64,000 nucleotides of DNA from Escallonia rubra (GCA_033065855.1 JAVXUO010002571.1:248001-312000), one strand, 5' to 3'; shown: positions 48,588 to 61,207, numbered from the stretch's first letter. Translations and numbers: made by a program. The notes: generated by a model not told the origin, from the letters alone.

Positions 48588-49579
48588 GGGATTAATTACA
48601 CTTATGTCCCTGAGATTTAGGTGTAATTACAGTCAAGGACACAAAGTTTCAAAAGGTAACAAACCGTGTCCACAAACGTTAAAAAGGTAACACTTGTGTC
48701 CATCCGTCAAGTATCCGTCCAAAAAGTATACTTTTTCGGTGATGTCATCAATATGTATTTTTTAAATGACAATACTACCCTTGTTAAAAACCTAATTTTT
48801 AAAGAAATGGGTTTCTCTCTTCAAATATTTTTAGAAACTCTCTCTTCCAAATCTGAATTTCCAGTCGGGCCTCCCTCGCCCCATGCTGCCGGCAGCCCCC
48901 TCCCTCACCCTACCTCGCCGCCGGCAGCCCCCTCCCTCACCCCACCTAGCCGCCGACAGCCCCTTCCTTCAGCCCACCCCGGCGGCAGCCCCTCCTTCAC
49001 CCCACCTCGCCGCCGACAGCCTCTTTGCTCTACCAGAACACGATGGGCTCGTTGTGCGGCGGTGGGCTCGTTGTGCGACGGTGGGCCTATTGTCATCGAC
49101 GGAGAAGAAGAGGGGCGGGCAGCAGGTTAGGGAGAGGGAGGGGCGGCGGCGTGTGTAGCGGCAGATATAAGATTGACCGATATGTGGCTCGATGTGCGAC
49201 CGTGGCTGTAATGGCGCCGGCGGGGAGAGAGGGGGCTAGCTGGGGGAAGGGAGAGATAGGCAGCGGGGTTGGGGGGAAGGGAAGGGGGAGCCGGGGTCGT
49301 GGGAGGGAGGCGCCGGGGGGTTGGGACAGGGAGGCGCCGGCGGAGTGAGGACAGGGAGGCATGGGCGGGGTGAGGACATGGATGACTTAGATTGAATAGT
49401 TTCCGGGGATGGCGTTTCAAGTAATTACAGTTTAAGTCATGGGCAATATGGTCATTTCGACAATTCCGTTATGTATTTGGGTATTCCGTAAGGTCAAAGG
49501 ATATAAGTGCCTATTTTTCAAACTTATGGACACGCGTGTAATTACACCTAAACCTCAGGGACATAAGTGTAATTAACCC
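48588..49579. mobile_element. Non-autonomous Mutator-like element, family M1, copy 2
   Basis: 992 bp. Inverted ends match over more than 40 bases (GGGATTAATTACACTTATGT; the right end is the complement of AGGGTTAATTACACTTATGT). Flanks are eight T on each side (48580-48587, 49580-49587), so the duplication is ambiguous. The 12-base CATAACATGACT also occurs on both sides (about 48569 and 49600). The interior (48870-49340) is very GC-rich with CCGCCGACAGCCCC-type repeats and no recognised protein. Confidence 0.82.
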
Positions 49580-49722
49580 TTTTTTTTGTTTTAACATACA
49601 TAACATGACTTTGAAAAGGAGAGAGAGCAAATTTGGCTAGATGAGATCGCATATGCAACAGCTCGAGGTCCCCTAGAGATATATACTGTCTGCTAAAAGC
49701 TTAAGACTGCTACGCTTTGGAG

Positions 49723-50660
49723 TGTTAACGTTATTATAAGTTTATCTATAATTAAAGAGTTATTGCGTTCTTTTTTCTAGTCTAGAATGCTCTTCAGGCT
49801 TCCTAATACTTGTAAGGATATTACATTCATGCCTATAGGAAGGCTCTATTATACATACTATTGCAGACATACAATTTATTTAAGGTCTCTCTCCTATTTC
49901 ATTATGGTACTAGAGACGTAACAACGAAACAAATTGTTATTGTTCATCTGCCGCCCTAGCCACCGCCACCGTTACTGCTTATAAGCCCTAGCTTTTATCT
50001 CTTCTAGTCAAAAAATAAATGTTTCACCTTATTCTGTTGCATCTGTCAATCTCTTTTGGCCAAAACCCTAATCCTACACCACCAAAAGTTTCCTTTTCCT
50101 TCACCGATCTCAATAGTGCCACCACGCCACCGAAATTATCCCCACGCGTTCTCACGTGCCACTGCAGTGTCATGCGCCCCCACAAGTGCATGTTAGTCCA
50201 ACCCGTGATTTAAATTTAGAGATCTGGCTAGATTTCCAGACCCGACTCAGATTCTGGTTTGCTGTTACCGGCTCAGTCAGATCGGTTTTATTTCTTTTGA
50301 CCAGTTCAACTGGTCTTGACCCGATTTTATCCTATCTGAGACTGGGTCCCAACTATTTTCCTCATTATAAACCTATTCCTGCTATCTGTTTGCTAAAATT
50401 TTCTTTCAATTTTTTTGGTTTGAGCCTCTCAGCTTGTTCCTTAATTCTATCTTGCTTTCCTTTTTGTTTGGTGGTTGCAGTAGATCCTCCTTAACCTATT
50501 TCTACTATCCTTTGATGGCTCTAATTATATTCTATGGGCGCAAGCTATGTGCAGCTTCATCAAAAGTAAAAAGTTGTGGCACTACCTTACAGAGGTATTA
50601 CTGTTCCCCACCAAATCGAAGGTGAAACTCCACCCAAATTTGTTGAACGACTTGAAGATA
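49723..50660 (+). mobile_element. Copia-type retrotransposon fragment (LTR and gag start)
   Basis: A short LTR-like segment (49723-49901, TGTTAACG to TATTTCA) is followed by a tRNA-Met-like primer site (ATGGTACTAGAGACG) and a leader. Near 50520-50640 a frame gives YILWAQAMCSFIKSKKLWHY, typical of copia gag. The element stops there; no pol or second LTR is seen. It is a broken fossil of a different family from the 41.6 kb element, and older. Confidence 0.6.
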
Positions 50661-50929
50661 ATTGAAACTATTAAACTTTGTCTGGTTAATTGCAAAATTC
50701 ATCTAATTACAAAGTGATTTTTTAGAGCACAATAATTTTTTTTGTTTGTTTATCCAATTTAAAAACTTTTTACACTCATTTTCATGCCCAAAGTTTGTTC
50801 CCAACCTATGCTGGTCGTACCCAAGGGCCCAATAGGGGTCCCATTTCACGCGAACACGTAGACATTGTCAACGGTCAATTTTCCAACGCATCAAACCGGT
50901 CAGCGCCCGCGCGCCCAAGACACGTGTTT

Positions 50930-51840
50930 TTCTCGTTCCGCGCGCTTCGTGGGTGACTTAGACATTTTATTTCACGTCGACGTCACTAACGCTAGCGCGA
51001 TCGTCACGCCGAGACCATCCGAACACCTTTTCATCAAAAATATCGGCCGACGGCGCATTTGGAGAAACGGGGTCAAGGGGGAAAATGGCCTTGGCCAACC
51101 CCAAGGGGTCGGCCTCGGCCTTCCCCAGGCCATAGGGGTCGGCCTCGGCCTCCTGGGGGGCTTGGCCTTGACCACTTTCCCCCGGTGGTTCACCCCTTTC
51201 CCGCATACCCCTTTTTCGTACTTTTTTCCCCTCGTACGCTTCGTACGTAACCTTGACACCTTGATCCCTACGTGGGTATGATTCTTGGCAACGCGCTCGT
51301 CATAACACAACTTCCGGATTCGTCATTGCTTATCAAAACACCTACTGACGGCGCACCCGAAGTTCGCAAAAGGAGAAATGGCCTTGGGCTCCGAAAAATG
51401 GAAGATGGCCAAATGACCTTGGCCAACCCCAGGGGGTCGGCCTCAGCCTCCTGGAGGGCTTGGCCTCGGCCATTTTCCCCCGGTGGTTCACCCCTCTGCG
51501 CAAACCCCTTTTCGTACTTTTTTCACTTCGTACGCTTTGCACGTAACTTTGACAGCTCGTTCGTCATGTAGGTACGATTCACGTCGACACGCTTGTCATA
51601 ATGCAACTTTCGGATTTGTCTTTGCTCATCAAACCACCTACCGTCGGAGCGCCCGAAGTTCACCAAGAGAGGGGAGTGGCCTTGGGCTCTTTCATAAGAG
51701 TTGGCCATGGCCAACCCCAGGGGGTCGGCCTCGGCCTTCCCCATGCCTAGGGGGTCGGCCTCGGCCTCCACGAGGGGTTAGCCAAGGCCTTCCCCCCATT
51801 TTGGCCAATGGTCTCCCCTCCTGCGCGCACTTGTTTTCTC
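50930..51840 (+). repeat. Tandem array of about 300 bp units (three copies)
   Basis: The block GGTGGTTCACCCCT (51184, 51482, and a weaker one near 51803) and the block TTGGCCAACCCCAGGGGGTC recur 298-327 bp apart. Each unit also holds CGTACGCTTCGTACGTAACC, a GACGGCGCACCCGAAG-like block and a short inner repeat GGGGTCGGCCTCGGCC. High GC. Confidence 0.85.
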
Positions 51841-51864
51841 GAGTCTTTGCACCTCCGCGATGTT

Positions 51865-51950
51865 CACAAACGTTCGTACATCAACCTCGTGACGTTCGTC
51901 GTGCATCAATCTCACGACGTCCGTCGTGCATCAACCTCGGGACGTCCGTT
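51865..51950 (+). repeat. 25 bp tandem repeat (about three copies)
   Basis: Copies of CGTCCGTCGTGCATCAACCT with small changes, 25 bp apart. Confidence 0.8.
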
Positions 51951-52134
51951 GTCCATGACCGCACACCGCTTCCGCGATGCCCATCGCCCAAAGTCGCGCG
52001 CTACTGCCGAATGACCCGTCGCCGACAACCGCATACCATCACTCCCCAACTTTGTCACTACTACATGTTGCATTCATTATCTTGTTATGACAGGTACACT
52101 TAGCTCACATCCTGTCTTCGAGACACCCAACCCG

Positions 52135-52335
52135 CGCCCATGCGCCATTCTCATGATACGTGCCCCGGCACCAAATATTGCTCCGCGACGTTCGTCGCCG
52201 CGCCCTTGCGCCATTCTCATGATACGTGCCCCGGCACCAAGTATTGCTCCGCGACGTTCGTCGCCGCGCCCTTCGTCGCCGCGCCCTTGCGCCATTCTCA
52301 TGATATGTGCCCCGGCACCAAGTATTGCTTCGCGA
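52135..52335 (+). repeat. 66 bp tandem repeat (three copies)
   Basis: GCGCCATTCTCATGATACGT at 52142 and 52208, and with one change at 52289; the last spacing is enlarged by a 15 bp duplication. Each unit holds CCCCGGCACCAAGTATTGCT. Confidence 0.9.
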
Positions 52336-52434
52336 CGATCGTCGCCGCACCACTTTCACAACATGTGCCCCAGGCACCAGGTATTGTCTCATGCTATAAG
52401 CACTGCGCTCATGCGCCACAATCATGTTGCATAC

Positions 52435-52880
52435 TACCGGGATGGACTCACAACCTTATAGCCATCGCCGTCTCAATCAAAAGGGGGGCTTTGGCCTCGT
52501 ACCGGGATGGGCTCACAACCTTATAGCCATCGCCGTCTCAATCAAAATGGGGGCTTCGGCCTCGTACCGGGATGGGCTCACAACCTTATAGCCATCGCCG
52601 TCTCAATCATAAGGAGGGCTTCGGCCCTCGTACCGGGATGGGCTCACAACCTTATAGCCATCGCCGTCTCAATCACAAGGGGGGCTTCGGCCCCATACCG
52701 GGATGGGCTCACAACCTTATAGCCATCCCCGTCTCAATCACAAGGGGGGCTTCGGCCTCACACCGGGATGGGCTCACAACCTTATAGCCATCGCCGTCTC
52801 AATCACAAGGGGGGCTTCGGCCCCCATACCGGGATGGGCTCACAACCTCATAGCCATCGCCGTCACAGTCACAGGGGGCT
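52435..52880 (+). repeat. 65-66 bp tandem repeat (seven copies)
   Basis: The core TTATAGCCATCGCCGTCTCA has its GCCATC at 52461, 52526, 52591, 52657, 52722, 52787 and 52853. Units are nearly identical, so amplification is recent. The open frames across it are repeat artefacts. Confidence 0.95.
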
Positions 52881-53271
52881 CCGGTACGAGGACCCCTCGC
52901 CATGGACTCGGAGCACTGAGCTGCGACCATGTCCGCTCATGTTACCATTGATCGTCGACACCACCAGGGCAATGACCCCCAGGTCACTCCGGGACGGGAG
53001 CAGGTCCTTGGAGGGCATCGCGCCTAGTCCGCCTGGCAGTTGGCTACAGGGGTAACCCTCACCACTGTCAGGTTCTCTGCGCGTCTCGTGACGCACCTCG
53101 TGGGATTCAGTAAGGGCTTGGATTGGTGGCTGGGGCAACGGGTTTACTCTGACCATGCCGTCTGGTATGGTCAGTCTTCTCAGACAGGCAGAGCGACGCT
53201 GTGCGAGGCAGGCAACGCGAATTTGGGAACCGGCAGTCCAACGGAGAACCGGTATTTTGGGTCCCCCTGGT

Positions 53272-53705
53272 GACGTGTCACTCCCAGGGGACGACATGTG
53301 GCACTTTATGACATAAGCACACTGTTTCCTATAAATAGTGAACTTTATGACTCAAAAAATGGACTTCTTCTTCATTCTCACAAAAATCACTTTCTCACTC
53401 TAGAATTGGAGAGCTCTTGGATTCTAGAGAGAGAAACATAAAATTGGACAAAGCTTAAGATCGTAACATTGGACCTCGACTCGGATCCTGACTTGGACTA
53501 TCGACTGCCGGCCCTGTTCGTCTTAGCCTTGCCTTCGCAGCACTGCCATTCCTCACGGCCTGTCTGGGAAGCCTTGCTCTCAGCCCTTACTCCGTCCTTG
53601 CTGTCTCTCACTTTGCATATTTGGAAGCTGACACGGACTGCAGCCTTTGTGGCACCTCCATGTAAGTACGAACCCACTTTCTTTGGCATCAAAGTTTAAC
53701 CACTT
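53272..53705 (+). mobile_element. LTR-like sequence, probably of a Ty3/gypsy or LARD element
   Basis: Begins near TGACGTGTCACTCCC, has a promoter-like CCTATAAATAGTG at about 53329, then a transcribed-leader-like region up to a possible splice donor at about 53661 (CCATGTAAGTACG). The tandem arrays to its left could be the interior of the same element. No coding domain and no second LTR were found, so the family is uncertain and the element is broken. Confidence 0.4.
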
Positions 53706-53916
53706 TTCAAAACCAAACAATTAACCTCACAATTCTTCTCTCACACCAACCATGCCCTCCTTTCTCTCGTCTTTGTTTGTAATATAGTTTGTATGTATTA
53801 ATTCTTATATAGGAACCATTGGTTAATTGCTTTTCATTTGATGACTATCTGCTTGTGTTTTGCAAATGTGCTCTTATATGTGCATTTTTTACTTTTTTTT
53901 TGTTTATAATTAAAAA

Positions 53917-54796
53917 GGGCTAATTACATCAGTACTGTCCTTGAGGTTAGAGTGTAATTACAGTCAAGGACATTAAGTTTCAAAATATATCATGACCAAA
54001 AATCCTAATTTTGTAACACTTATGTCCAAACGTTAGGATTCCGTCCAAAAAGTGTATTTTTTTATGATGTCATCGTTACATATTTTCAAAATGACAATAC
54101 TACCCTTTACTGCATATACAAAATAATTTTTAAAACATTCTCTTATAATTCTTATAATTCTGGAACAATAATTTTTAGAATATTCTTATATGACTAAAAC
54201 CCTGTTGTTTTCACTTTTTCATTTTCAAACCTTTATATTTCAAATTCATATAATTGTTTTTCACAAATTTAAAACCTTGTTATTTTTTTTCCTAAACCCT
54301 AATCATGTCTCTCTTCTCCAACTCTCTGATAAAGACGGTGCAGCCGGAGCGCAAGATGGTAAATTCCATCTTTAATCTCCTTCTCCAAATCTCTCTCGAT
54401 ATTCATTTCAAGCTCACCACGAATCTGCAACTCCTCAGCACACATACATATGCTTGACTCTTGCAATCTCAATCTGCCGCACCAAAATAACCTGCCGGCA
54501 GCTCCATCGCCGTACGTCGACAGCTCCATTGCCGTACACTGGCAGCTCTATCGCCGAAATCAGGCCCCTCTGTAATTTTTAGGTTTGAATCTGAGAGGAG
54601 AGATTGAACAGGAGAGAGAAAATAGATAAAAGAAAATGAAATTTTAATTTCAATCAGGGGCAATAAAGTCTTTTCGTCAAAATCGTTATGTATTTTTATA
54701 TTTCGTCTGGTCAACGGACATAAGTGTAATTTGTCTAAATTAATGGACACGCCTGTAATTATACCCTAACTTCAGGGACACACCTATAATTAGCCC
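53917..54796. mobile_element. Non-autonomous Mutator-like element, family M1, copy 3
   Basis: 880 bp. Ends GGGCTAATTACATCAGTACT and, on the right, the complement of GGGCTAATTATAGGTGTGTC. The inner ends share CAGTCAAGGACATTAAGTTT with the other copies. Flanks (AATTAAAAA, TTATAAAAA) are only partly alike, so the target duplication has worn or is not clear. Confidence 0.75.
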
Positions 54797-56131
54797 TTAT
54801 AAAAATATGTGCATATTTTGATATATGAATGTTAAATTCAAATTCGTTTGAACAATAGAATTGAGGTGCCATACATTTTGCAAAACAAAATCTTTTTAAT
54901 AAATTCAGAAATACAGAAACAAGTACAACGAATTTGTTAACCAAACAAAGAGTTAACTTTTTTTTATCTTTCAAACCGGATGTCATTCCCTTTAGGAAAA
55001 TAGAAACATGCTAACTTATTGCCGTTGAGGATCACTTCTTTTTCTATTTTGTGGAATGATTAGGTTGCCAATGAAGATCGCTTACACGAGAAGAATTAAG
55101 ACCACGAGCAGAAGGAAAGGCGCTGCTCCGCACCATGAATATTAATCTCATCGTTATTCAATGAGTAATGAACCAACTTCTCTCGGGTCTTAACAATAAT
55201 GTAACTATAGGGTGGCCTACACCAGATTGTGCAACCTTTAACTTGCTAATTGAATTCCTACAAATAATCATAGTTCACCTACATTCTTGCCTCCCTCTTA
55301 CCGAATAAAAGCTTGTGATGTGTTGGATGTGACTCTCTAACTCTTTCTACGGTTCAAAGCACAGATTGAAATTCTTGGTTGGGGATAATGCGTGAATAGG
55401 GTGATGCTGGCGCTTCACAGCTGCGTGCGTCACACTTGCGCAAAAGTGTCTAAAGAATGTCTTTTTTAGATATCGATCATATCTAAATGTATCAAAATGT
55501 CGTATCAAAAGACATAAGATTGAACTAGGAGGAGAAAGCTTAGAACTATGAAACGAATCAAGCTAACTTATCTATGCTTGTGCGTTTTTGTTTGGAACAC
55601 GGATTAAAACTCGTTAATAAAGTAACACAAGTACCAAAAGTCAAGTTACTACGTATAAAGCTCGCTCGAGATCAGGTTAGTAAACAAAAAATATATGTTG
55701 AACAAAGAAAACTATCTAGCCCAAGGAAATGCTACCACCAATATACAACTCTGGATCTAATGCTTCAAGTCAAGGCGAAAATTTGGAACAAAGGTATATT
55801 CAACAAAATCAGATTTTTGGTCTCATTACTTCCGGATCATTTAATATTTAATTTCATAAATGTTATCGCATATCATCGTACTTGGATAAACATAGCAAAT
55901 TGACCAAAATACATCCGGTAATTAGTCAAACATTGTCTCCGAGATAACACTCTTACATTAGATATGGAACCGGTTCAACCCGAGTCTTACCTTTTTGCCC
56001 TTTCTGGCGTTGGCCTTTCAATATTTTCATCTTTATTCAGAATTCCAACGGATGATGATGGCAGCCACCCAGACCTAGATAAAGAAATCGTACCTTGTCA
56101 ATGAAAACCATTAACGTTGTTTCCCTAAACT
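54797..56131. other. Spacer, no gene seen
   Basis: AT-rich. The longest open frame (55574-55903, +) has no recognisable family and looks like chance. Confidence 0.45.
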
Positions 56132-56140
56132 TTCCTTCTA

Positions 56141-57179
56141 GGGCTAATTACACCTATGTCCCTGAGGTTTGGGGGTAATTACACTCAAGGACACAAAGTT
56201 TCAAAATGTAACACTTATGTCCATCGACAAACAGAACCCTAAAAATCTTAACGGTTTTAATGAAAAGACTGTATTGCCCCTGAGTTAGAACCTTATTTTT
56301 TTCCAATGCCATTATTTCATCTTCTTCCATTAATTCCAATACTCTTCATCTTATTTTTAATATCATTAATGCCATTACTCTCCCCTCCCCCAGCCCCCTC
56401 CCCCAGCCCCTGCGCAGGTGCCCCCAACCCCATTTCTGTCTCAAAACTTCCTGCAGCACCCTTTCGCCGGCGACTGCCTCACCGCCGCCACCACCTCGTG
56501 AGACGGAAGCACCTCAGCCTCGCCCTAAGCTACCCAATCGCCGTTGGATCTACTCCGTCGCACCGCCTCCGACACGACCGCCGTTGAGATCTTGGAAAGA
56601 CGGGGGTCGCGGTGGCTTGGGAAGGGAGGGAGTGGGGACGGTGGCAATACATCGGGATGACGGAGGGGCTGCCGTTGCGGTGGGATAAGGGGAGGGGCTT
56701 CTACAACTACTTCGGGAACTGAAACTCCCACCGGTGAATCTTCCGGCAGCAAGATCTCCCACCGCGCAGATAAGGGGGAGGGGTGGACGTCGGCGTGGGT
56801 CTTAGGGGAGGGGGCGACGGCGGCATGGATTTGGGGAAGGGGGCGGCGGCGTGGATTTGGGGGAGGGGGCGGCGACGGCATGGATTAAATTAGGGTTGGA
56901 AGGGATGAAAATTAGGGTTTCCTTAAAAAAAATTGAAAGCTTTTGTAATTAAAAAAATATCATAATATGATTTGTAATATTGTATAAGGGTAGTATTGTC
57001 AATTTAAAAATACATGATGATGACATAAGTCAAAAAGTAAATTTTTTTAACGGAACCCTGACGGATGGACACGGGTGATACATTTGAAACACTTTTGGTC
57101 ATGGAATATTACATTTTGAAACTTTGTATCATTGACTGTAATTACCCTATAACCTCAGTGACATAAGTGTAATTAGTCC
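56141..57179. mobile_element. Non-autonomous Mutator-like element, family M1, copy 4
   Basis: 1039 bp. Left end GGGCTAATTACACCTATGTC; right end is the complement of GGACTAATTACACTTATGTC. Flanking 9-mers TTCCTTCTA (56132-56140) and TTCCTTATA (57180-57188) agree at eight of nine bases. The interior (56380-56880) is GC-rich and strand-biased (C/T on the left, G on the right). No transposase. Confidence 0.86.
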
Positions 57180-57188
57180 TTCCTTATA

Positions 57189-59152
57189 AGTAGAGCAACA
57201 CTTTTGTCTTGAACGCAATAGATGCGGCAAAGACCTCTCTTTGTTAAGAGCTGTGACGACCGACCCGCGGGACCCACTTTTCTCCGTATTTTTAGCCGAA
57301 CTGCCAATCGATTGTAAGCCACGTATACTCGACTGAGTCCACGTGTGTGCGCCGAGAAGTTTTACCTCCCTCAAATACGGGAACGGGAACGGGAAGGTGT
57401 GGTCCGTAGGCTCACACGTGTCCGACTTCTGCTGTAGAGAAAGACGTAAAGTCCCCCCATCCCATCAGTGTTTTCTTAGCCTACTCTACCAATGGCCGGC
57501 TTACACGTCAGCTCCTTCATTGCGACTTCTTTGCTCCTCTGGACATAATTTTCCACGTTTTACTAAAGATGCAACTTTTCATTTTTCTTGCAATTTTACT
57601 GCCTATATATATATATATATATATATAAGTCAGAAAAAGATGAGTTCATGTGCGGTGAACAAATATTGTATGCTTTCTAACAATTGAGTTTGACTGCACA
57701 AAATTGTTAAATTTGAGAAGAGAAGAAGGAACAAAGCAAAAGATTATATTTCTGAAATAGATTTAAAAGTTTTAGATGGTTGAAACTGATGATCTCTGAT
57801 ATTATTAGTACGCGAAACTCAAGATTTTTACAAGTCTTAAAGATCGTTTACATAGAAAAACTTGTTACACGATGAAGGGACTGATTTTGCACCGAAATTC
57901 ATCTCATTCAAGTTACGATAAGTTCTTGCTCTTTAAACACTCGAGCACATTACGACGTGTAAATGTGTGATTTTTGTGTGAGGTGGATAGGCGTGTCAGA
58001 TACTGACAGGACCTCGTGCAAAACTCAACTCTTAAGTGATTTTAACGGCTTAGCGGTTGGAGGGAACGTGTCTAATCTGACATACTTAAACGATCAATGA
58101 GGACTTGAGAACATTTTCAGAGTTCTTTTTGCCTAATACTTTAGAAACTTTTAGCATTATTTATGTTATTGCTACTCCTACCTAATCTACTCTTACCCTT
58201 AATCAAACCAAACATAAAATAATGACAGTGTGAATTGGTATGATATTCTTCTCTAAGTAAAGATAAACCTATTTACTTAAGAAAAACAAGAGTATGATAA
58301 CGTAAACTATGTCATAGTCAGTAGTTGGTGCAGAAGAAACTTAAATCAAGCAATATTCTATAATTAAGTTGTAATTATTTGGCATCTGGTCGACCAATAT
58401 GGAGCTGACAAGTGTTTTAGGCATGTTTGTTTTGTTGATCTGTTAACGCCAACTTCTGAGACAATCCAATTTAGAGCAGTCGCATGTCCAAGCGTGCCCG
58501 TTTTATCATTATGTTCATGTTAAGCTTCCTTCAGTGAACTGGCGTCAGTATCTGTTGGGAATGAAGATGACCTCGTTTTACCTTCTTGACTAAAATTTCA
58601 TCCGGCCTTTATCACATTTTTTACAACTCCTATCTGGACAACATGTAGCATAATATAACTTTAAAATCTTATTTGAAGGAGCCATGTGTCCTGCACATGC
58701 TTAGAATTTCTTACGGGTATTTTGTCATTGTTTTCTTTAGTTGACGGTGTGATTTGACAATCATCAACTTATCCAAGTGCATCGGCCTTAAGTGAATACT
58801 TGTTGATAGGTCGGTTTCTCATCCATTAATGACGTGGCATGCTAGATATCTTCAAATGTATCAATCTCGCCTAAGTCGATAAGTTGCAATGTTTTATTTT
58901 TTTAGTATAAACAAAATAAATTTACTGGCCTGCAGATCAATGCATGCCTTACTAGGAATTAAAAGAAAAATCATACGTTTATGGCAATTTTGACGACAAA
59001 TATTATGCGGTATAACGGGGGTACCCTCTTCAGCTTCTCTCTTTATGGATCCAATTCACATGCTAATAGGACCTCTTTGCGAGAAGGATCCGAGATAAAA
59101 TGTTGAAATGAAAGGACTTCTACATGTCCTAGGACAATGTGCTTTATAACAT
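57189..59152. other. Spacer, no gene seen
   Basis: An (AT)n run lies at about 57604-57627. No ORF or RNA gene is recognised. Confidence 0.45.
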
Positions 59153-59161
59153 TTCTCAACA

Positions 59162-59443
59162 GAGTTTTTTTTCTAAATAATACGGTTTTAAAACTTAATT
59201 ATCAATTTACTTTATTTTGAAACTTATTTACCCGCATACCACACTTTTGAAAATCGCTATTTGAAATCACGACTTCAAAGTAGAAATTCTACCTTAAAAT
59301 CGCTGTTTCAAACATCGATTTCTACTTTAAAGTCGTGATTTCAAACAACGATTTCCAAAAGTGTGGTATGCGGGTAAATAAGGTTCAAAATGGAGTAAAT
59401 TGGTAATTAAGTTTTAAAATAATATTATTTAGGAAAAAACTCC
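59162..59443. mobile_element. Foldback MITE (Mutator-like), near-perfect hairpin
   Basis: 282 bp, almost wholly palindromic. The left half (GAGTTTTTTTTCTAAATAAT ... ACCCGCATACCACACTTTTG) pairs with the right half, with a few mismatches, around a centre near 59300. It is flanked by a perfect 9 bp duplication TTCTCAACA (59153-59161, 59444-59452). No coding capacity. Confidence 0.92.
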
Positions 59444-59452
59444 TTCTCAACA

Positions 59453-61207
59453 AGCCAAAAGTTTTATATTATATATATTCATCCTTTCAACTTATTTATG
59501 ATAATTATATATATGATCATTGAGAAGCATCAATGGAATCGACTTGTCTAAGGCATGCTGATTGTATTTTCTTCCCTTTCTTTTGGGAGATAAGAACTAA
59601 GATAAATTTTATGTAAAATATCTATAAATTTATTAAAGTCTAGTACTGATTAAACATAAAAGTTGAGATTGATTTTAAAATCTGGTTAACTAATCTTTCA
59701 TGCCAACATACTTTTGAACTAAATACGTACCAAACTTAAATAAAATCTTTCAGAGAAGGATGATACTTGAAATTAAGTGCACTAGTGCACATAATTATAA
59801 GTCTTATCTAGGTTTAAAATAGCTAGAGATATCAATAACTTTTCTCTCCGTTTCTCCCCTCCCTCCCTCTCTTTCACAAATATAAAACGAAAAGAAAGAA
59901 TCTTGTTGCGGTGCGTAGATGAAAATGACTGATTAATGAACTTACCTCTATATGGATTAATTATTGTATTAAGGTTCTTTGTTTTTACATTCCGTTAAAG
60001 AAGATGTTTTTTAAGTTGTAGGATTTCTTTTTCCAGATATGTTAGCATTTTAAATTGTTTTCTCAGCTCAATATTATAGGGATTAACAGGAACCGTCTTA
60101 TGTGATGGTGTATTATAATAGTACCTCATGTTGGACAGGAAAATGTTATTTTCACTCATTAATACATTTTTCAACTTACTCTTGTCGCTCAAAATTAACT
60201 CTAGAAATAGTTGTTGACACTTTAGCGACAAAAAAATGTTGAATATTAGGTTATCAGGAGATAAGAACATCCCCTCCCTTCGCATATTCACACTAGCTTA
60301 GATAATGGTGACAAATATGTATGTGTTGACAAACAAGGAGAGAATAAACAAGTATTATTGACCAACTCGAAGTTTTAAGACGATTGATACACTCATGGAG
60401 GATTTGAACATATCGCTTCTTTTTCTGTAAATATTTAGTATAAAAATCACTAACGACATTTGATCCCTGCTAATATTGTTAGTGAAATATTAATATTTCA
60501 CCAACTACTACTACTATATAGCGTAAGGACAGTGCATACAAACAAAGGATGTGACAGTAAATTCGATGGACAAACAGAGACCCGAACTTTTCTCTTTTTA
60601 TCTTCTTCAAGTTGAGATGGGTAGTACGTAGCTTTTCACTAAATTACAGCAAATGCAGTGCAAGTGCAGGAGAGCATGACCGATAAACTAAAAATGTGGA
60701 ACAGATGGGGAGGTGGTGGGGTAATGTCACCACAAGCCACAAGATCGGTGAAAGCGAAGTTGATCACAACTCGGTCAGAATAGGTGGTGCCATGGACGGC
60801 AATTATTAACATAGCAAGTCCTCCATTTTGATCATTTTCCTCTAGTTGCTTGGAATCCCGTAAGGTAAAATTTTGGCTGTTATCTTCGGGACATATGAAG
60901 ATGTGTCTTTCGCATAGCAATAATGAATTGTTTTTATATACTTTCACTTGTATTTATTTAGTGAGATTGTCGCTGAATATGACAACAAAAATGTCATTGA
61001 ACATGTTTAGCGACCATCTGTAGTGTCAAAAAAATATCCTTTTAATCACTTCTTTAATCGCACTTCAGCTTTTGTAGAACATATTCGATTCATGAAACTG
61101 CTAGTGGGCCGACGTTCGATGATTCCATTTGATATAGCTAAAAATATCCCTCCAATCTACGGACGACACGTGGCGGTTATGACGCGTAACCCGTACTGAC
61201 TCACTAC
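59453..61207. other. Spacer upstream of the aquaporin, no gene seen
   Basis: AT-rich. Minus-strand open frames at 59995-60291 and 60639-60947 show no family resemblance. Confidence 0.4.

Noticed and set aside
49025-49420. GC-rich frames on both strands in MULE copy 2
   Set aside because: Composition-driven; no recognisable cargo protein, so no gene was called.
52435-52880. Regular repeats suggesting a CRISPR-like array
   Set aside because: Units are head-to-tail and identical through their whole length with no unique spacers, and the DNA is from a plant nucleus.
52077-53297. Several overlapping frames with repeated MGSQPYSHRRLNH-like peptides
   Set aside because: They read through the 65-66 bp and 66 bp arrays in all frames; the unit lengths and both-strand openness point to repeats, not proteins.
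55574-55903. 109-codon plus-strand frame
   Set aside because: No family resemblance, no splice context and AT-rich codon use; likely chance.
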